24,876 bases of DNA from an uncultured Lachnoclostridium sp. (GTDB taxonomy: Bacteria; Bacillota; Clostridia; Lachnospirales; Lachnospiraceae). A program made the position numbers and the translations under genes. This document shows, piece after piece, positions 12,469-20,268 of the stretch. How positions within the stretch are numbered: position 1 is the stretch's first letter; each line of letters begins with the position of its first letter. The stretch spans positions 1-24,876 of the forward strand of contig CABQJX010000026.1 in NCBI GenBank assembly GCA_902464595.1. The letters are read 5' to 3'. A model generated the notes under the pieces. The model made no database searches and had not been told where the DNA came from. It saw only the letters and a program-made list of their open reading frames with translations.

Positions 12469-13818
12469 TTAGATATGCAGCAGCTTTACAGCCAGCTGGA
12501 AATAGATGATCAAGCTTACTGCATCCACGATCGTAGTGATCAGGGGCGCTGCCATGATCGCCGGATCCAGATGAAGCACCTGGGCAATGATCGGAAGGGT
12601 ACAGCCAATGGTTTTTGCCACCATGACCGTAGCCCAAAGGCTCAAAACAACGGTAAGGCAGAGCATCTCCTGCCCCGGATAGCGCAGGGCCAGCTGGATA
12701 AAATTGACTAACCCCAAAAGAATGCCTACAATAATTCCTACCCGAAGCTCTTTCCAAACCACCTTAAAAATGTCTCGCGTCTCAATTTCCCCCACAGCCA
12801 TTCCGCGGATGATCATGGTGCTGCTCTGGCTTCCTGCATTTCCCCCTGTATCCGTCAGCATAGGGATAAAGGTCACTAACAGGGGAAGGACAGCAAAAGC
12901 CGCCTCATACCGGGCTAGGATGCTGCCTGTGACCATGCTGCTGACCATAAGGATCAGCAGCCATGCCAAACGGTTTTTCGCCAGGGCAAATACCCCTGTT
13001 TTCAGATACGGCTTTTCACTTGGAAGCATAGCCGCCATTTTTTCAAAATCCTCTGTGGCCTCCTGTTCCATCACGTCTACCACATCGTCCACAGTGACGA
13101 TCCCCACCAGGCGGTTTTCGTGATCCACCACAGGAAGGCTTAAAAGGTCGTATTTGCGGAAGCTCTCCGCCACCTCCTCCTGGTCATCCGTCGTCACAGC
13201 CTTGATCACGTGGGTGTCCATAATATTTCCAATGATTTCTTCGTATGGGTGCATCAGCAGATCTTTGACTGTTACGACACCCTCCAGCGTCCGCTTGGCA
13301 TCCATCACGTAACAGGTGTAGATCGTTTCCTTATCCACACCGTGCTTGCGGATATAGGCAAATGCCTCCTGGACGGTCATGCGCTGCTTCAGCCCCACAT
13401 ATTCCGCCGTCATAATACTGCCGGCGCTTCCCTCCGGATACTTTAAAAACTGGTTGATCAGCTGCCTTGTGTCCGGTGTGGAATTTTTTAATACCCTCTT
13501 TACCACATTCGCTGGGAGCTCCTCCAGCATATCCACGGCGTCATCTACAAACAAGTCGTTCACAATGGCGCTGAGCTCCGAATCCGTGATGCTGTTAATG
13601 ATGTGCTCCTGCTTTTCCACCGGGAGGCAGGCAAAAACATCGCTTGCCTGTTCCTTGGACAGCATACGGTATACCACCACTGTCTTTTCTGAATCCAGTT
13701 CCTCCATAAAGGCAGCGATGTCCATCTCGTTCATCTCTGCCAGCCTTTCCTTGAGAAGCCGCAGCTGGCGGTCCTCCAACAGCTCTAAAAGCTCCTTGAG
13801 ATCAAAAATGTTCTGCAT
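12469..13818 (-). CDS. mgtE: Magnesium transporter MgtE
   Basis: A 449-residue Mg2+ channel of the MgtE family. It has an N-terminal superhelical MgtE_N domain (residues 1 to about 130, with repeats such as MNEMDIAAFMEEL), two CBS domains (about 135-255, ending LVGIVTVDDVVDVMEQEATEDFEKM), and a C-terminal membrane domain of about five helices with the family signature TDTGGNAGSQSSTMIIRGMA. The N and CBS domains sense cytosolic Mg2+ and close the pore. The start is set at the ATG at 13818 (MQNIFDLKE), preceded by GGAAGGA at 5 nt; the longer frame to 13866 runs into the leader region. The leader of about 300 nt carries two terminator-like hairpins, so the gene is probably controlled by transcription attenuation. 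I could not match the leader to the M-box Mg2+ riboswitch. Confidence 0.95.
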   Translation of the reverse strand: MQNIFDLKELLELLEDRQLRLLKERLAEMNEMDIAAFMEELDSEKTVVVYRMLSKEQASDVFACLPVEKQEHIINSITDSELSAIVNDLFVDDAVDMLEELPANVVKRVLKNSTPDTRQLINQFLKYPEGSAGSIMTAEYVGLKQRMTVQEAFAYIRKHGVDKETIYTCYVMDAKRTLEGVVTVKDLLMHPYEEIIGNIMDTHVIKAVTTDDQEEVAESFRKYDLLSLPVVDHENRLVGIVTVDDVVDVMEQEATEDFEKMAAMLPSEKPYLKTGVFALAKNRLAWLLILMVSSMVTGSILARYEAAFAVLPLLVTFIPMLTDTGGNAGSQSSTMIIRGMAVGEIETRDIFKVVWKELRVGIIVGILLGLVNFIQLALRYPGQEMLCLTVVLSLWATVMVAKTIGCTLPIIAQVLHLDPAIMAAPLITTIVDAVSLIIYFQLAVKLLHI

Positions 13819-13874
13819 GTTTTTCCTTCCATGAATGGTGATGACATCCGGAAGCAGAGATAACATTTTTATAC

Positions 13875-13912
13875 AATAAAAGCCATCTGCATGTCACATT
13901 CAGCAGATGGCT
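13875..13912 (-). terminator. Terminator 2 in the mgtE leader
   Basis: AGCCATCTGC and GCAGATGGCT (13881-13890 and 13903-13912) pair perfectly over 10 bp; on the minus strand TTTATT follows. It ends about 60 nt before the mgtE start codon, so it must be bypassed for mgtE to be expressed. Confidence 0.7.
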
Positions 13913-13931
13913 CATCACAAACACCAGGATC

Positions 13932-14057
13932 CTACAGATCCTGCAAACGAAAAAACGGCAGTGAAAGCAAAGGGGAGTCCAAAGCCGCCGGCGCTGCTCC
14001 CACTACCACATGTTCATGATAATTGTCTGCTTCCGTTTTATGACTTCGACCTTCCAC
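13932..14057 (-). CDS. Possible 41-codon leader ORF upstream of mgtE
   Basis: A GTG at 14057, about 10 nt after an AAGGAAG site, opens a 41-codon frame that starts VEGRSHKTEADNYHEH and ends PFFRLQDL, stopping at TAG 13932-13934. It runs through terminator 1 and stops inside the CAGGATC hairpin (13925-13943), upstream of terminator 2. That geometry would suit control by ribosome position. The peptide matches no family I know, and the frame may be chance. Confidence 0.25.
   Translation of the reverse strand: MEGRSHKTEADNYHEHVVVGAAPAALDSPLLSLPFFRLQDL
13950..14007 (-). terminator. Terminator 1 in the mgtE leader
   Basis: On the minus strand GGTAGTG (plus 14001-14007) pairs with CACTGCC (plus 13957-13963) over 7 bp with one G-U. 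Inside it a GGAG/CTCC stem encloses GC-rich GCGCCGGCGGC. G and six U residues follow directly (13950-13956). A further perfect hairpin, CAGGATC/GATCCTG (13925-13943), comes next. Confidence 0.55.
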
Positions 14058-14100
14058 TTCGGTTCACTTCCTTTCTTTTTTATTTTATGGGATCTTTAAG

Positions 14101-14170
14101 CCGGCAGACAAAAAACTGCGCTGCCGGTTCCGTCCTTTTACAGAATAACAGCACTTGTCAAAAAAATCAA
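14101..14170 (-). promoter_or_regulatory. Candidate mgtE promoter and 5'-end hairpin
   Basis: Minus strand: TTGATT (14165-14170), 17 bp, TATTCT (14142-14147); start near 14135. About 8 nt later a perfect CCGGCAG/CTGCCGG stem (14101-14107 with 14121-14127) would cap the RNA. The promoter is moderate (four of six in each box). Confidence 0.4.
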
Positions 14171-14207
14171 CCCTTAACTTAAAACCTGCATATTTGTAAC
14201 CGGCTGA

Positions 14208-14254
14208 CTCCCTTAACCTTCTGCCCCTCTTAACCTTCTGTCTCCCTTAACCAT
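14208..14254. repeat. Three-copy 17-bp tandem repeat between divergent genes
   Basis: CTCCCTTAACCTTCTGC (14208-14224), CCCTCTTAACCTTCTGT (14225-14241), then CTCCCTTAACCAT (partial, 14242-14254). A related CCCTTAACTTA is at about 14171. It lies between the mgtE promoter and the plus-strand transporter gene. A weak -10-like TACTAT (14259-14264) follows it. Confidence 0.75.
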
Positions 14255-14291
14255 ATGATACTATTAGATTCCCAATGACAGGAGTGATCTT

Positions 14292-15689
14292 ATGACTGAA
14301 ACTGCTGTGGCGCTGACACCGCTCCACTATGCTTATCTGGCAGGCGTAGCTGTCATACTGACTGTGATGATCCTCAAAAAGGACACCCCGGCAGTCTGTG
14401 TGGCCTTCCTGTTTATCCTGGGCCTTTTAGGTCTGGGATCTGTGGCAGGAGGCATCATGACCGTATTCTCCGCCATTTTATACGCAGGAAAGGAGTTCAT
14501 GGAGGTACTTGCCACGATTGCCCTGGTAACCGCCCTCTCCCTCTGCCTGAAAGATCTTGGAAGCGACCGCCTTATGATGGCCCCCATGGCAAGGGTGATG
14601 AAAAATCCTTCTCTGGCATGGTGGATCCTGGCTCTTACCATGTTTATTTTTTCCCTCTTTCTCTGGCCCAGCCCGTCTGTGGCCCTGGCCGGAGCCATCA
14701 TGCTTCCCCTGGCCCTTAAAACAGGGCTGAATCCCCTCATGGCGGCCATGGCTATGAATCTGGCCGGACACGGCTTTGCCTTGAGCTATGACGCCGTGAT
14801 CCAGGGAGCTCCCGCTATCTCCGGGGCAGCAGCGGATCTGGAGGCCCCCCAGATCCTGACACAGGCATGGCCTTTGTTCTGGTGCATGGGTATTGTCACC
14901 CTCCTCAGCGCATATCTCTTAAACAGGAGAAAACTGACCGCCCCCGTTGCCAAAAGCAGCAGAGAGGATCGTTTCCCTGCGACCGATCAAAAGGCTCCTA
15001 TGCCCGAAAAGGAAACCTCCTATGCCGCCCTCTTTATAGCCATCGCCGCTCCTATTGCCTTTGCTGCAGTTCTGGCGGTCATGGCCTTTCAGGGGTTAAA
15101 AGGAGGGGAAGCCACCAGCATGGTTTCCGGAACTGCCCTTTTGCTGACCTGCCTTGGAGCTTTTCTTGGATTCAAAGGCCGCTGTCTGGAAAAAATTACT
15201 GGCTATGTCACTGACGGCTTTCTTTTTGCCGTCCGCATCTTTGCCCCTGTGATCCTCATTGGCGCTTTCTTCTTTTTGGGAGGCGATGGGATCACCGTGA
15301 TCATGGGCGGGACTGAGAGCACCGGACTTATGAACGACTGGGCTTGCTGGCTGGCTCAAAATGCACCGCTCAACCGGCATGCTGCGGCTGTCATCCAGCT
15401 GGTGACTGGAGCCCTCACTGGGCTGGACGGATCTGGTTTTTCCGGCCTTCCCCTGACCGGCGCACTGGCGAAAACCTTTGGCGTTGCCACAGGAGCCTCG
15501 GTTCCCATTCTGGCAGCTTTAGGCCAGATCGGAGCCATCTTTACAGGAGGCGGAGCCATTGTCCCCTGGGCCATTGTCCCTGTGGCGGCTGTCTGCGGTG
15601 TGGATCCGCTGCGTCTGGCGGCCAAAAACCTGATCCCCATTCTCATCGGCTTTGCTTTTACACTGGTGCTGGCCTGTATTCTTCTGTAA
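14292..15689 (+). CDS. Polytopic membrane transporter, substrate unknown
   Basis: A 465-residue integral membrane protein with about 11-12 hydrophobic segments. The overall build (two similar halves, a hydrophilic loop at about 215-250, re-entrant Gly/Ser/Pro-rich stretches such as LWPSPSVALAGA and LTGLDGSGFSGLPLTG) resembles the ion-transporter superfamily of organic-acid and gluconate-type carriers. I cannot name the family or substrate. AGGAG lies 7 nt before the ATG at 14292. An AsnB-like amidotransferase follows on the same strand after 83 bp, so the pair is probably co-transcribed. The transporter may export or import the substrate or product of that enzyme (inference). Codon use looks like that of its neighbours. 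Confidence 0.8.
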   Translation: MTETAVALTPLHYAYLAGVAVILTVMILKKDTPAVCVAFLFILGLLGLGSVAGGIMTVFSAILYAGKEFMEVLATIALVTALSLCLKDLGSDRLMMAPMARVMKNPSLAWWILALTMFIFSLFLWPSPSVALAGAIMLPLALKTGLNPLMAAMAMNLAGHGFALSYDAVIQGAPAISGAAADLEAPQILTQAWPLFWCMGIVTLLSAYLLNRRKLTAPVAKSSREDRFPATDQKAPMPEKETSYAALFIAIAAPIAFAAVLAVMAFQGLKGGEATSMVSGTALLLTCLGAFLGFKGRCLEKITGYVTDGFLFAVRIFAPVILIGAFFFLGGDGITVIMGGTESTGLMNDWACWLAQNAPLNRHAAAVIQLVTGALTGLDGSGFSGLPLTGALAKTFGVATGASVPILAALGQIGAIFTGGGAIVPWAIVPVAAVCGVDPLRLAAKNLIPILIGFAFTLVLACILL

Positions 15690-15697
15690 CCACAAAC

Positions 15698-15744
15698 GGC
15701 CGGGAATACCGCCAAACAGTAAAACCGGCGCGGCCACCCCGGCC
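15698..15744 (+). other. Intercistronic inverted repeat
   Basis: GGCCGGG (15698-15704) and CCCGGCC (15738-15744) could close a 33-nt loop between the transporter and the amidotransferase gene. There is no U-tract; mRNA stabilisation or differential expression is possible. Confidence 0.35.
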
Positions 15745-15772
15745 CTGACCAAAAAGGAGGTAGAAAACGATC

Positions 15773-17677
15773 ATGTGCCGATTCATTGGGTTTTACCACC
15801 CACACAAACATTATTTAAAAGAAAGCAGACGCTGGCGGGCCGTTCTGGCAAACTGCACCCTCTGCCTGGAACGGGAATCCCTTCCAGGATCGGAAACGGT
15901 AAATCAGGAGGATACAGCTCTAAAAAGCGATCCTGCCTTCTGGTTATGGGAGCACGGCGGGCTGGGAGCAGCCCGACACCTCAAAACCAAGGAGGCTTCC
16001 TCCCCTTCTGCCTTTTCCATCTTCGTCCACAAAAGCTCAGGACAGACCTTTGCCCTTATCATGGACGGGGAATTGTATAACAGCTGTGATCTGAGAGACG
16101 AGCTGCGCCGGGAAGGCTATTCCTTTGAGACCTCCTCCGACCAGGAGATCGCATTAAAAAGCTATCTGGAATGGGGAACCGAGTTTGTAAACCATCTAAA
16201 CGGCTCTTTCGCCATCGCCATTATGGACACGGCGGCCAGACGTCTTCTTCTGTTCCGTGATCCCATTGGATCAAAGCCCCTGTTTTATACGGTCATAGAC
16301 GGGGAGCTCCTATTCTCCTCCCGGTTAAAAGGCCTCCTTTCCGTACCGGGCATAAACGCTGTCCTAAGCAGAGAGGGATTAAATGAAATCTTTTCCCTTG
16401 GTCCAGCCAGGACTCCCGGAGCAGGCATACTCAAAGGAATGAAGGAGGTTCCCGCCGGACATTTTCTCCTATATGGCCCAGATGGGATCTCCCTGACCAC
16501 ATACTGGAAGCCCGTAAGCCGCCCTCACACAGACTCTTGGGAGCGCACCGCTAAAACCACGGCTTTCCTGGTGGAGGATGCGGTAAAACGCCAAATGAAC
16601 ACCGTTTCCCCTCTATGCTCCTTTCTCTCTGGGGGACTGGATTCCAGCCTGGTGTCCTCCATCTGCTCCAGGGAATTAAAAAAGCAGGGAAAGAAACTGA
16701 CCACCTTCTCCTTTGACTTTTCAGGAAATAAGGACTTTTTTAAGCCTAACTCCTTTCAGCCCTCCAGAGATCAGCCCTATGCTGAGAAAATGGCAGCCTT
16801 TCTCGGAACAGACCACCACACGTTAGAGTGTACCAGCAAAACCCAGGCGGACCGGCTAATGGATTCTGTACTGGCCCACGATCTGCCTGCTATGGGAGAT
16901 ATTGATTCCTCCATGCTCCATTTCTGTTCCATGGCAGCCGGTCAGGCGGGAACTGCCCTCACCGGAGAATGCGCAGACGAAATCTTCGGCGGCTATCCCT
17001 GGTTTCACCGGCCGGAATGTTTCAATGCCCATACCTTTCCCTGGACCATGGATTTGGCCCCCAGAAAAGCCCTTCTGCGGCAGGACTTTCTGGAATATCT
17101 GAATATGGAGGAATATGTGGCAGAAGCCTATGAAGCCTCCGTCTCCCAGACCCCTATGCTCCCTGAGGACGGGCCTGAGACAAGGGCTCGAAGGCGCATT
17201 GCGTGGTTAAATCTCACCTGGTTTATGCAGACCCTTTTAAACCGCATGGAACGGGCCAGCTCCTTTAACGGCCTTACAGCCAGAGTTCCCTTTGCCGACC
17301 GGCGCATCATTGAATATCTCTGGAACGTGCCCTGGGAGATGAAGGCAAAGAACGGGATCCCAAAAGGACTTTTGCGTGAGGCCGCCAAAGGCTTTTTGCC
17401 GGGGGAGATCCTAAACCGCAGAAAATCTCCCTATCCTAAAACCTATGATACTGCCTACGAAGCCCTACTGGCAGACCGGTTAAGGGAAGCAGTCCACGAA
17501 ACAAACTCCCCCTTATTGGAATTTATAGACAAAAAGAAACTGGAGAACTTTCTGTCCAGCCCCTCCGATTACGGAAAACCATGGTACGGCCAGCTGATGG
17601 CAGGCCCCCAGATGATGGCCTATCTGCTGCAGATCCATTTCTGGATCCGGGCGTATAAGATCACGGTTGCAGATTAA
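15773..17677 (+). CDS. asnB: Asparagine synthetase B-like glutamine amidotransferase (divergent)
   Basis: A 634-residue two-domain enzyme. N-terminal class II glutaminase domain: nucleophile Cys2 (MCRFIGFY) is kept, the family acid is present at D123 (SSDQE), and R68 may match the substrate-binding Arg. The usual RHRGPD block is not recognisable (residues 28-47 read quite differently), and the oxyanion-hole motif NGEIYN reads DGELYN with Asp at position 98. C-terminal synthetase domain: PP-loop SGGLDSS at 286-292, TGECADEIFGGYPWF and a conserved RVPFADRRIIEY segment. It therefore should still adenylate a carboxylate and amidate it; whether glutamine is the nitrogen donor is doubtful. The canonical product would be asparagine from aspartate. 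AAGGAGG lies 12 nt before the ATG. It is paired with a membrane transporter upstream. Confidence 0.85.
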   Translation: MCRFIGFYHPHKHYLKESRRWRAVLANCTLCLERESLPGSETVNQEDTALKSDPAFWLWEHGGLGAARHLKTKEASSPSAFSIFVHKSSGQTFALIMDGELYNSCDLRDELRREGYSFETSSDQEIALKSYLEWGTEFVNHLNGSFAIAIMDTAARRLLLFRDPIGSKPLFYTVIDGELLFSSRLKGLLSVPGINAVLSREGLNEIFSLGPARTPGAGILKGMKEVPAGHFLLYGPDGISLTTYWKPVSRPHTDSWERTAKTTAFLVEDAVKRQMNTVSPLCSFLSGGLDSSLVSSICSRELKKQGKKLTTFSFDFSGNKDFFKPNSFQPSRDQPYAEKMAAFLGTDHHTLECTSKTQADRLMDSVLAHDLPAMGDIDSSMLHFCSMAAGQAGTALTGECADEIFGGYPWFHRPECFNAHTFPWTMDLAPRKALLRQDFLEYLNMEEYVAEAYEASVSQTPMLPEDGPETRARRRIAWLNLTWFMQTLLNRMERASSFNGLTARVPFADRRIIEYLWNVPWEMKAKNGIPKGLLREAAKGFLPGEILNRRKSPYPKTYDTAYEALLADRLREAVHETNSPLLEFIDKKKLENFLSSPSDYGKPWYGQLMAGPQMMAYLLQIHFWIRAYKITVAD

Positions 17678-17693
17678 GCTGTACAAAACAAAA

Positions 17694-17743
17694 AAGGAGG
17701 GAAGACGCAGGATACGGTTTTGCTCCTGCGCATCTTCCTCCTT
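17694..17743. terminator. Strong bidirectional terminator between asnB and dhaL
   Basis: A long stem: AAGGAGGGAAGA pairs with TCTTCCTCCTT (one bulged G), then CGCAGGA with TCCTGCG. On the minus strand TTTTTTGTTTTG follows, ending the dhaL transcript; on the plus strand ATTTCT follows, ending asnB. Confidence 0.88.
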
Positions 17744-17768
17744 ATTTCTCAAATTTCTGTATTTTTTT

Positions 17769-18377
17769 CTACTGAGCCAGGGCCTCAAAAATCAGCTTTC
17801 CAACCACAGAGCCGCCGTCCAAAAGGCCGATGGATTTTTCTCCATAATAAGCAGCCCTTCCGTGTACGGACTTCATGGCTTTTGTGGACTCAGAGCCCTC
17901 TGCCGCTGCCTGAGCTGCCTTTGAAAGCGCTTCCTCCTTGGAAGCTCCCTTGTTATCAAGAAGAACCTGGGCAGCTGGATAGATGGAATCCAGGATGGTC
18001 TTCTCGCCCGGCTTTGATCCGGCCTTATCCATGATCTTCTGGACACCGGCCATCACTGCCTCAGCAAAGTCTGCCATATCTGCCTCTGTCTTTCCCTTTA
18101 AGGATTTTGCCATCCCCATAAATGCAAAGGAAATAATGGTTCCGAGACTGGATGGAGCTGCCTCGTTGAACACGCCTCCTGTCTGCATGAAGATCTTTCC
18201 AAGATCCGTTTCCTCTGTGCTCTCCACAAATGCAGCTGCGGCCGCAAATCCCTCGCTCATGGAAACGCCCAGATCACCATCTCCGTTCTGCTGATCCAGC
18301 TTGATCAGATAATCCTTATTCTCAGCCATGATCTGACTGATCTTCTTCATTCCTTCCCTTACTGATGATGCATTCAT
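17769..18377 (-). CDS. dhaL: Dihydroxyacetone kinase subunit DhaL-like (nucleotide-binding subunit)
   Basis: A 202-residue all-helical DhaL domain, which holds the nucleotide and passes phosphate to the substrate on DhaK. The magnesium ligands are visible with the family spacing D-x4-D-x-D: D28, D33, D35 in LDQQNGDGDLG. The usual GDGDHG is GDGDLG here (L36 for His). The nucleotide-loop region NEAAPSSLGTIIS and the C-terminal DGGSVVGK are present. I set the start at the ATG at 18377 (MNASSV) since GGAGG lies 8 nt before; the longer frame at 18392 encodes that site. It is the last gene of the unit SDR-dhaK-dhaL and is followed by a strong terminator. No DhaM phosphotransferase subunit is nearby, so ATP rather than PEP may be the phosphate donor (inference). 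Confidence 0.9.
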   Translation of the reverse strand: MNASSVREGMKKISQIMAENKDYLIKLDQQNGDGDLGVSMSEGFAAAAAFVESTEETDLGKIFMQTGGVFNEAAPSSLGTIISFAFMGMAKSLKGKTEADMADFAEAVMAGVQKIMDKAGSKPGEKTILDSIYPAAQVLLDNKGASKEEALSKAAQAAAEGSESTKAMKSVHGRAAYYGEKSIGLLDGGSVVGKLIFEALAQ

Positions 18378-18410
18378 TTCCGTACCCTCCATTTTGTGAA
18401 CTTGAGTTTC

Positions 18411-19418
18411 CTATTTATTCCAGTTTGTGTAGAATGGCGTCTTAGCAGGAGCTGCAAGGAGTTCCTTTAACTGGTCATCTAACTTAAATACAGTAACAGA
18501 AAGTCCAGCCATCTCCATAGAGGTCGCATACTCGCCCACATGAGGCATAAAGATCTTCACGCCCTTCTCCTCCAACAGCTGATGCACTCTGCGATACACG
18601 ATCAGCTGTTCTTCCATAGGAGTAGCTCCCAGTCCATTTACCATAACGGAAACCTCGTCCCCCTCAGCCAAAGGCATGTCAGCGGTGATACGGGCTACCA
18701 ATGTCTCTGCCACTTCATCAGCGGTCATCATTTTTCTTACTTCAATGCCCTTCTCGCCGTGGATACCCATTCCGATCTCGATCTCATCCTCTGCGATCTG
18801 GAAGGTAGGCTCTCCTACCTGAGGAACGATACAGGGAGTGAGGGCAACGCCCATGGTACGGATATTGTCCAGGGCCTTTTGGGCAACCCCAGCCACCTCA
18901 TCCAGGTTCATCATCTTTTCAGCTGCTGCTCCGGCCACCTTGAAAGCATATACCATGCCAGCTACGCCGCGGCGCTTCTCCTTTGTCTCTGCAGGGCTGC
19001 TGGCCACGTCGTCTTTTACGCGGACCGTCTTTGTCTCCACATCGTCCATTTCCACCATCTCGCAGGCCATATCAAAATTCATGTTATCGCCGCCGTAGTT
19101 TCCATATAAGCAGAGAACGCCGCTTCCGTGGTCACATGCCTTGATCATGTCAGCCATCTTCTTTGCAGAGGGGGAGGCAAATACATTTCCCACCGCGCAT
19201 CCGTCTAACATTCCCTGTCCCACATATCCCAGGAATACAGGAAGATGTCCGCTTCCACCAGCGGTCACAATACCTACCTTGCCCTCTGCCACAGGATAAT
19301 TGGTAACCAGGATACGCTCATCCCCATTTAACAGCTTTACCTTATCGCCGTAAGCGTAAATGATCCCCTCCATTGTCTCTTTTACAAAATCTTCTGGCTT
19401 ATTGATCAATTTTTTCAT
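18411..19418 (-). CDS. dhaK: Dihydroxyacetone kinase subunit DhaK-like (substrate-binding subunit)
   Basis: A 335-residue DhaK homologue. The three residues used by DhaK to bind and activate the ketone are all visible: H58 in GGSGHLP (E. coli has GGSGHEP), D111 in NYGGDNMNF, and H220 in GMGIHGEKG, the histidine that forms the covalent hemiaminal with the substrate carbonyl. The Glu to Leu change next to H58 suggests a substrate other than plain dihydroxyacetone, such as a tetrulose or other short keto-sugar (inference; DhaK-like erythrulose kinases are known). Its ATG overlaps the SDR stop codon as ATGA, and GGAGA lies 6-8 nt before it. dhaL follows after 33 bp. The order SDR-dhaK-dhaL implies that an alcohol is oxidised to a ketone and then phosphorylated, or the reverse. 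Confidence 0.92.
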   Translation of the reverse strand: MKKLINKPEDFVKETMEGIIYAYGDKVKLLNGDERILVTNYPVAEGKVGIVTAGGSGHLPVFLGYVGQGMLDGCAVGNVFASPSAKKMADMIKACDHGSGVLCLYGNYGGDNMNFDMACEMVEMDDVETKTVRVKDDVASSPAETKEKRRGVAGMVYAFKVAGAAAEKMMNLDEVAGVAQKALDNIRTMGVALTPCIVPQVGEPTFQIAEDEIEIGMGIHGEKGIEVRKMMTADEVAETLVARITADMPLAEGDEVSVMVNGLGATPMEEQLIVYRRVHQLLEEKGVKIFMPHVGEYATSMEMAGLSVTVFKLDDQLKELLAAPAKTPFYTNWNK

Positions 19419-20209
19419 GACTGCTCTCCTTCTTTTTTAAGATATGAATATTCTGGATTTAAAACAATGCTCCTGCCACCTGACACCTCCAGGCTTGTAC
19501 CTGTTATATAGGAAGCATGGCTGCTGCACAGAAATACAACAGGCCCTGCAATCTCCTCCGGCCTTGCCACCCGGCGCAAAAGGGTGTCATGTGCATTGCG
19601 GTTTAAATATTCTTCTTTGATGGTAGCCGCCACAGCTGGTGTGGCTGTAAAGCCCGGGAGCACGGAGTTGACCCGCACACCATAAGCAGCATATTCCCCT
19701 GCAAAGGACACGGCCAGCTTAATGACTGCCGCTTTTAGGGGGCCGTAAAGGGTACTGGCCCCTACGGTCCCGCAGCGGGCTGCCAGGGAGCTGATATTCA
19801 CAATACTCCCTCCCCGTTCCTTCATATACCGGAAAGCTGCCTGGGTTCCGTATACTGTGCTGAAAAAGCACACCTTCACAATCCGTTCGATCTCGTCCTC
19901 CCGGTATTCTTCCCCTTCCTTCGGGAAGCTGGCCCCTACGTTATTGACCCAGCAGTCCAGGGAACCGAACCGCTCAAAGGCCTCCTTCGCTGTTCTGTAT
20001 ACCTCCTCCTCGCAGGTCATATCAGCCACAGCTCCGGCCACAGGCCCCAGGGGGCTTAAAGACTTGACTGCCTCCGCCACCTCGTCCTCATGCCTGGCAC
20101 AGATCAATACATTGGCTCCCTCCTCAAGAAAGAGCTTTGCAGCAGCGTAGCCGATCCCTTTGCTGCCGCCTGTAACCACCGCTGTTTTTCCTCTCAGTCC
20201 CAAATCCAT
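19415..20209 (-). CDS. SDR family NAD(P)-dependent oxidoreductase
   Basis: A 264-residue classical short-chain dehydrogenase/reductase. Cofactor motif TGGSKGIG at 13-20, NNVGA at 89-93 (variant of NNAG), catalytic Ser at 140-141 (NISS) and YxxxK with Y155 and K159. The C-terminal part has the usual RVNSVLPGF and YITGTSLEVSGG segments. The residue after the second beta strand is Arg (CARHEDEV), which favours NADP(H) (weak inference). GAGGTG lies 5 nt before the ATG at 20209. It overlaps dhaK by 4 nt, so its substrate or product is probably the ketone that DhaKL phosphorylates. It lies 59 bp after livF on the same strand. The fatty-acid reductase FabG has similar motifs, but the context argues against that role. 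Confidence 0.9.
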   Translation of the reverse strand: MDLGLRGKTAVVTGGSKGIGYAAAKLFLEEGANVLICARHEDEVAEAVKSLSPLGPVAGAVADMTCEEEVYRTAKEAFERFGSLDCWVNNVGASFPKEGEEYREDEIERIVKVCFFSTVYGTQAAFRYMKERGGSIVNISSLAARCGTVGASTLYGPLKAAVIKLAVSFAGEYAAYGVRVNSVLPGFTATPAVAATIKEEYLNRNAHDTLLRRVARPEEIAGPVVFLCSSHASYITGTSLEVSGGRSIVLNPEYSYLKKEGEQS

Positions 20210-20233
20210 GATGCCACCTCATTTTTATAACAA

Positions 20234-20258
20234 CCGGAATACCTCCACTGCTTTCCGG
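20234..20258 (-). other. Intercistronic hairpin between livF and the SDR gene
   Basis: CCGGAA (20234-20239) and TTCCGG (20253-20258) pair with a 13-nt loop, followed on the minus strand by TTGTTATAAAAA. It is a weak terminator at most; the short 59-bp gap suggests that the SDR-dhaKL genes are read from the transporter operon. Confidence 0.4.
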
Positions 20259-20268
20259 GTTCCTTCTC

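Noticed and set aside
13819..14135. M-box (ykoK) magnesium riboswitch upstream of mgtE
   Set aside because: The conserved GGTGAGGCTCC and CGCTGCC segments of the M-box could not be found; only generic hairpins are visible.
852..14254. CRISPR array
   Set aside because: The repeats seen are 11-17 bp, tandem without spacers and only three copies, and no cas genes are present.
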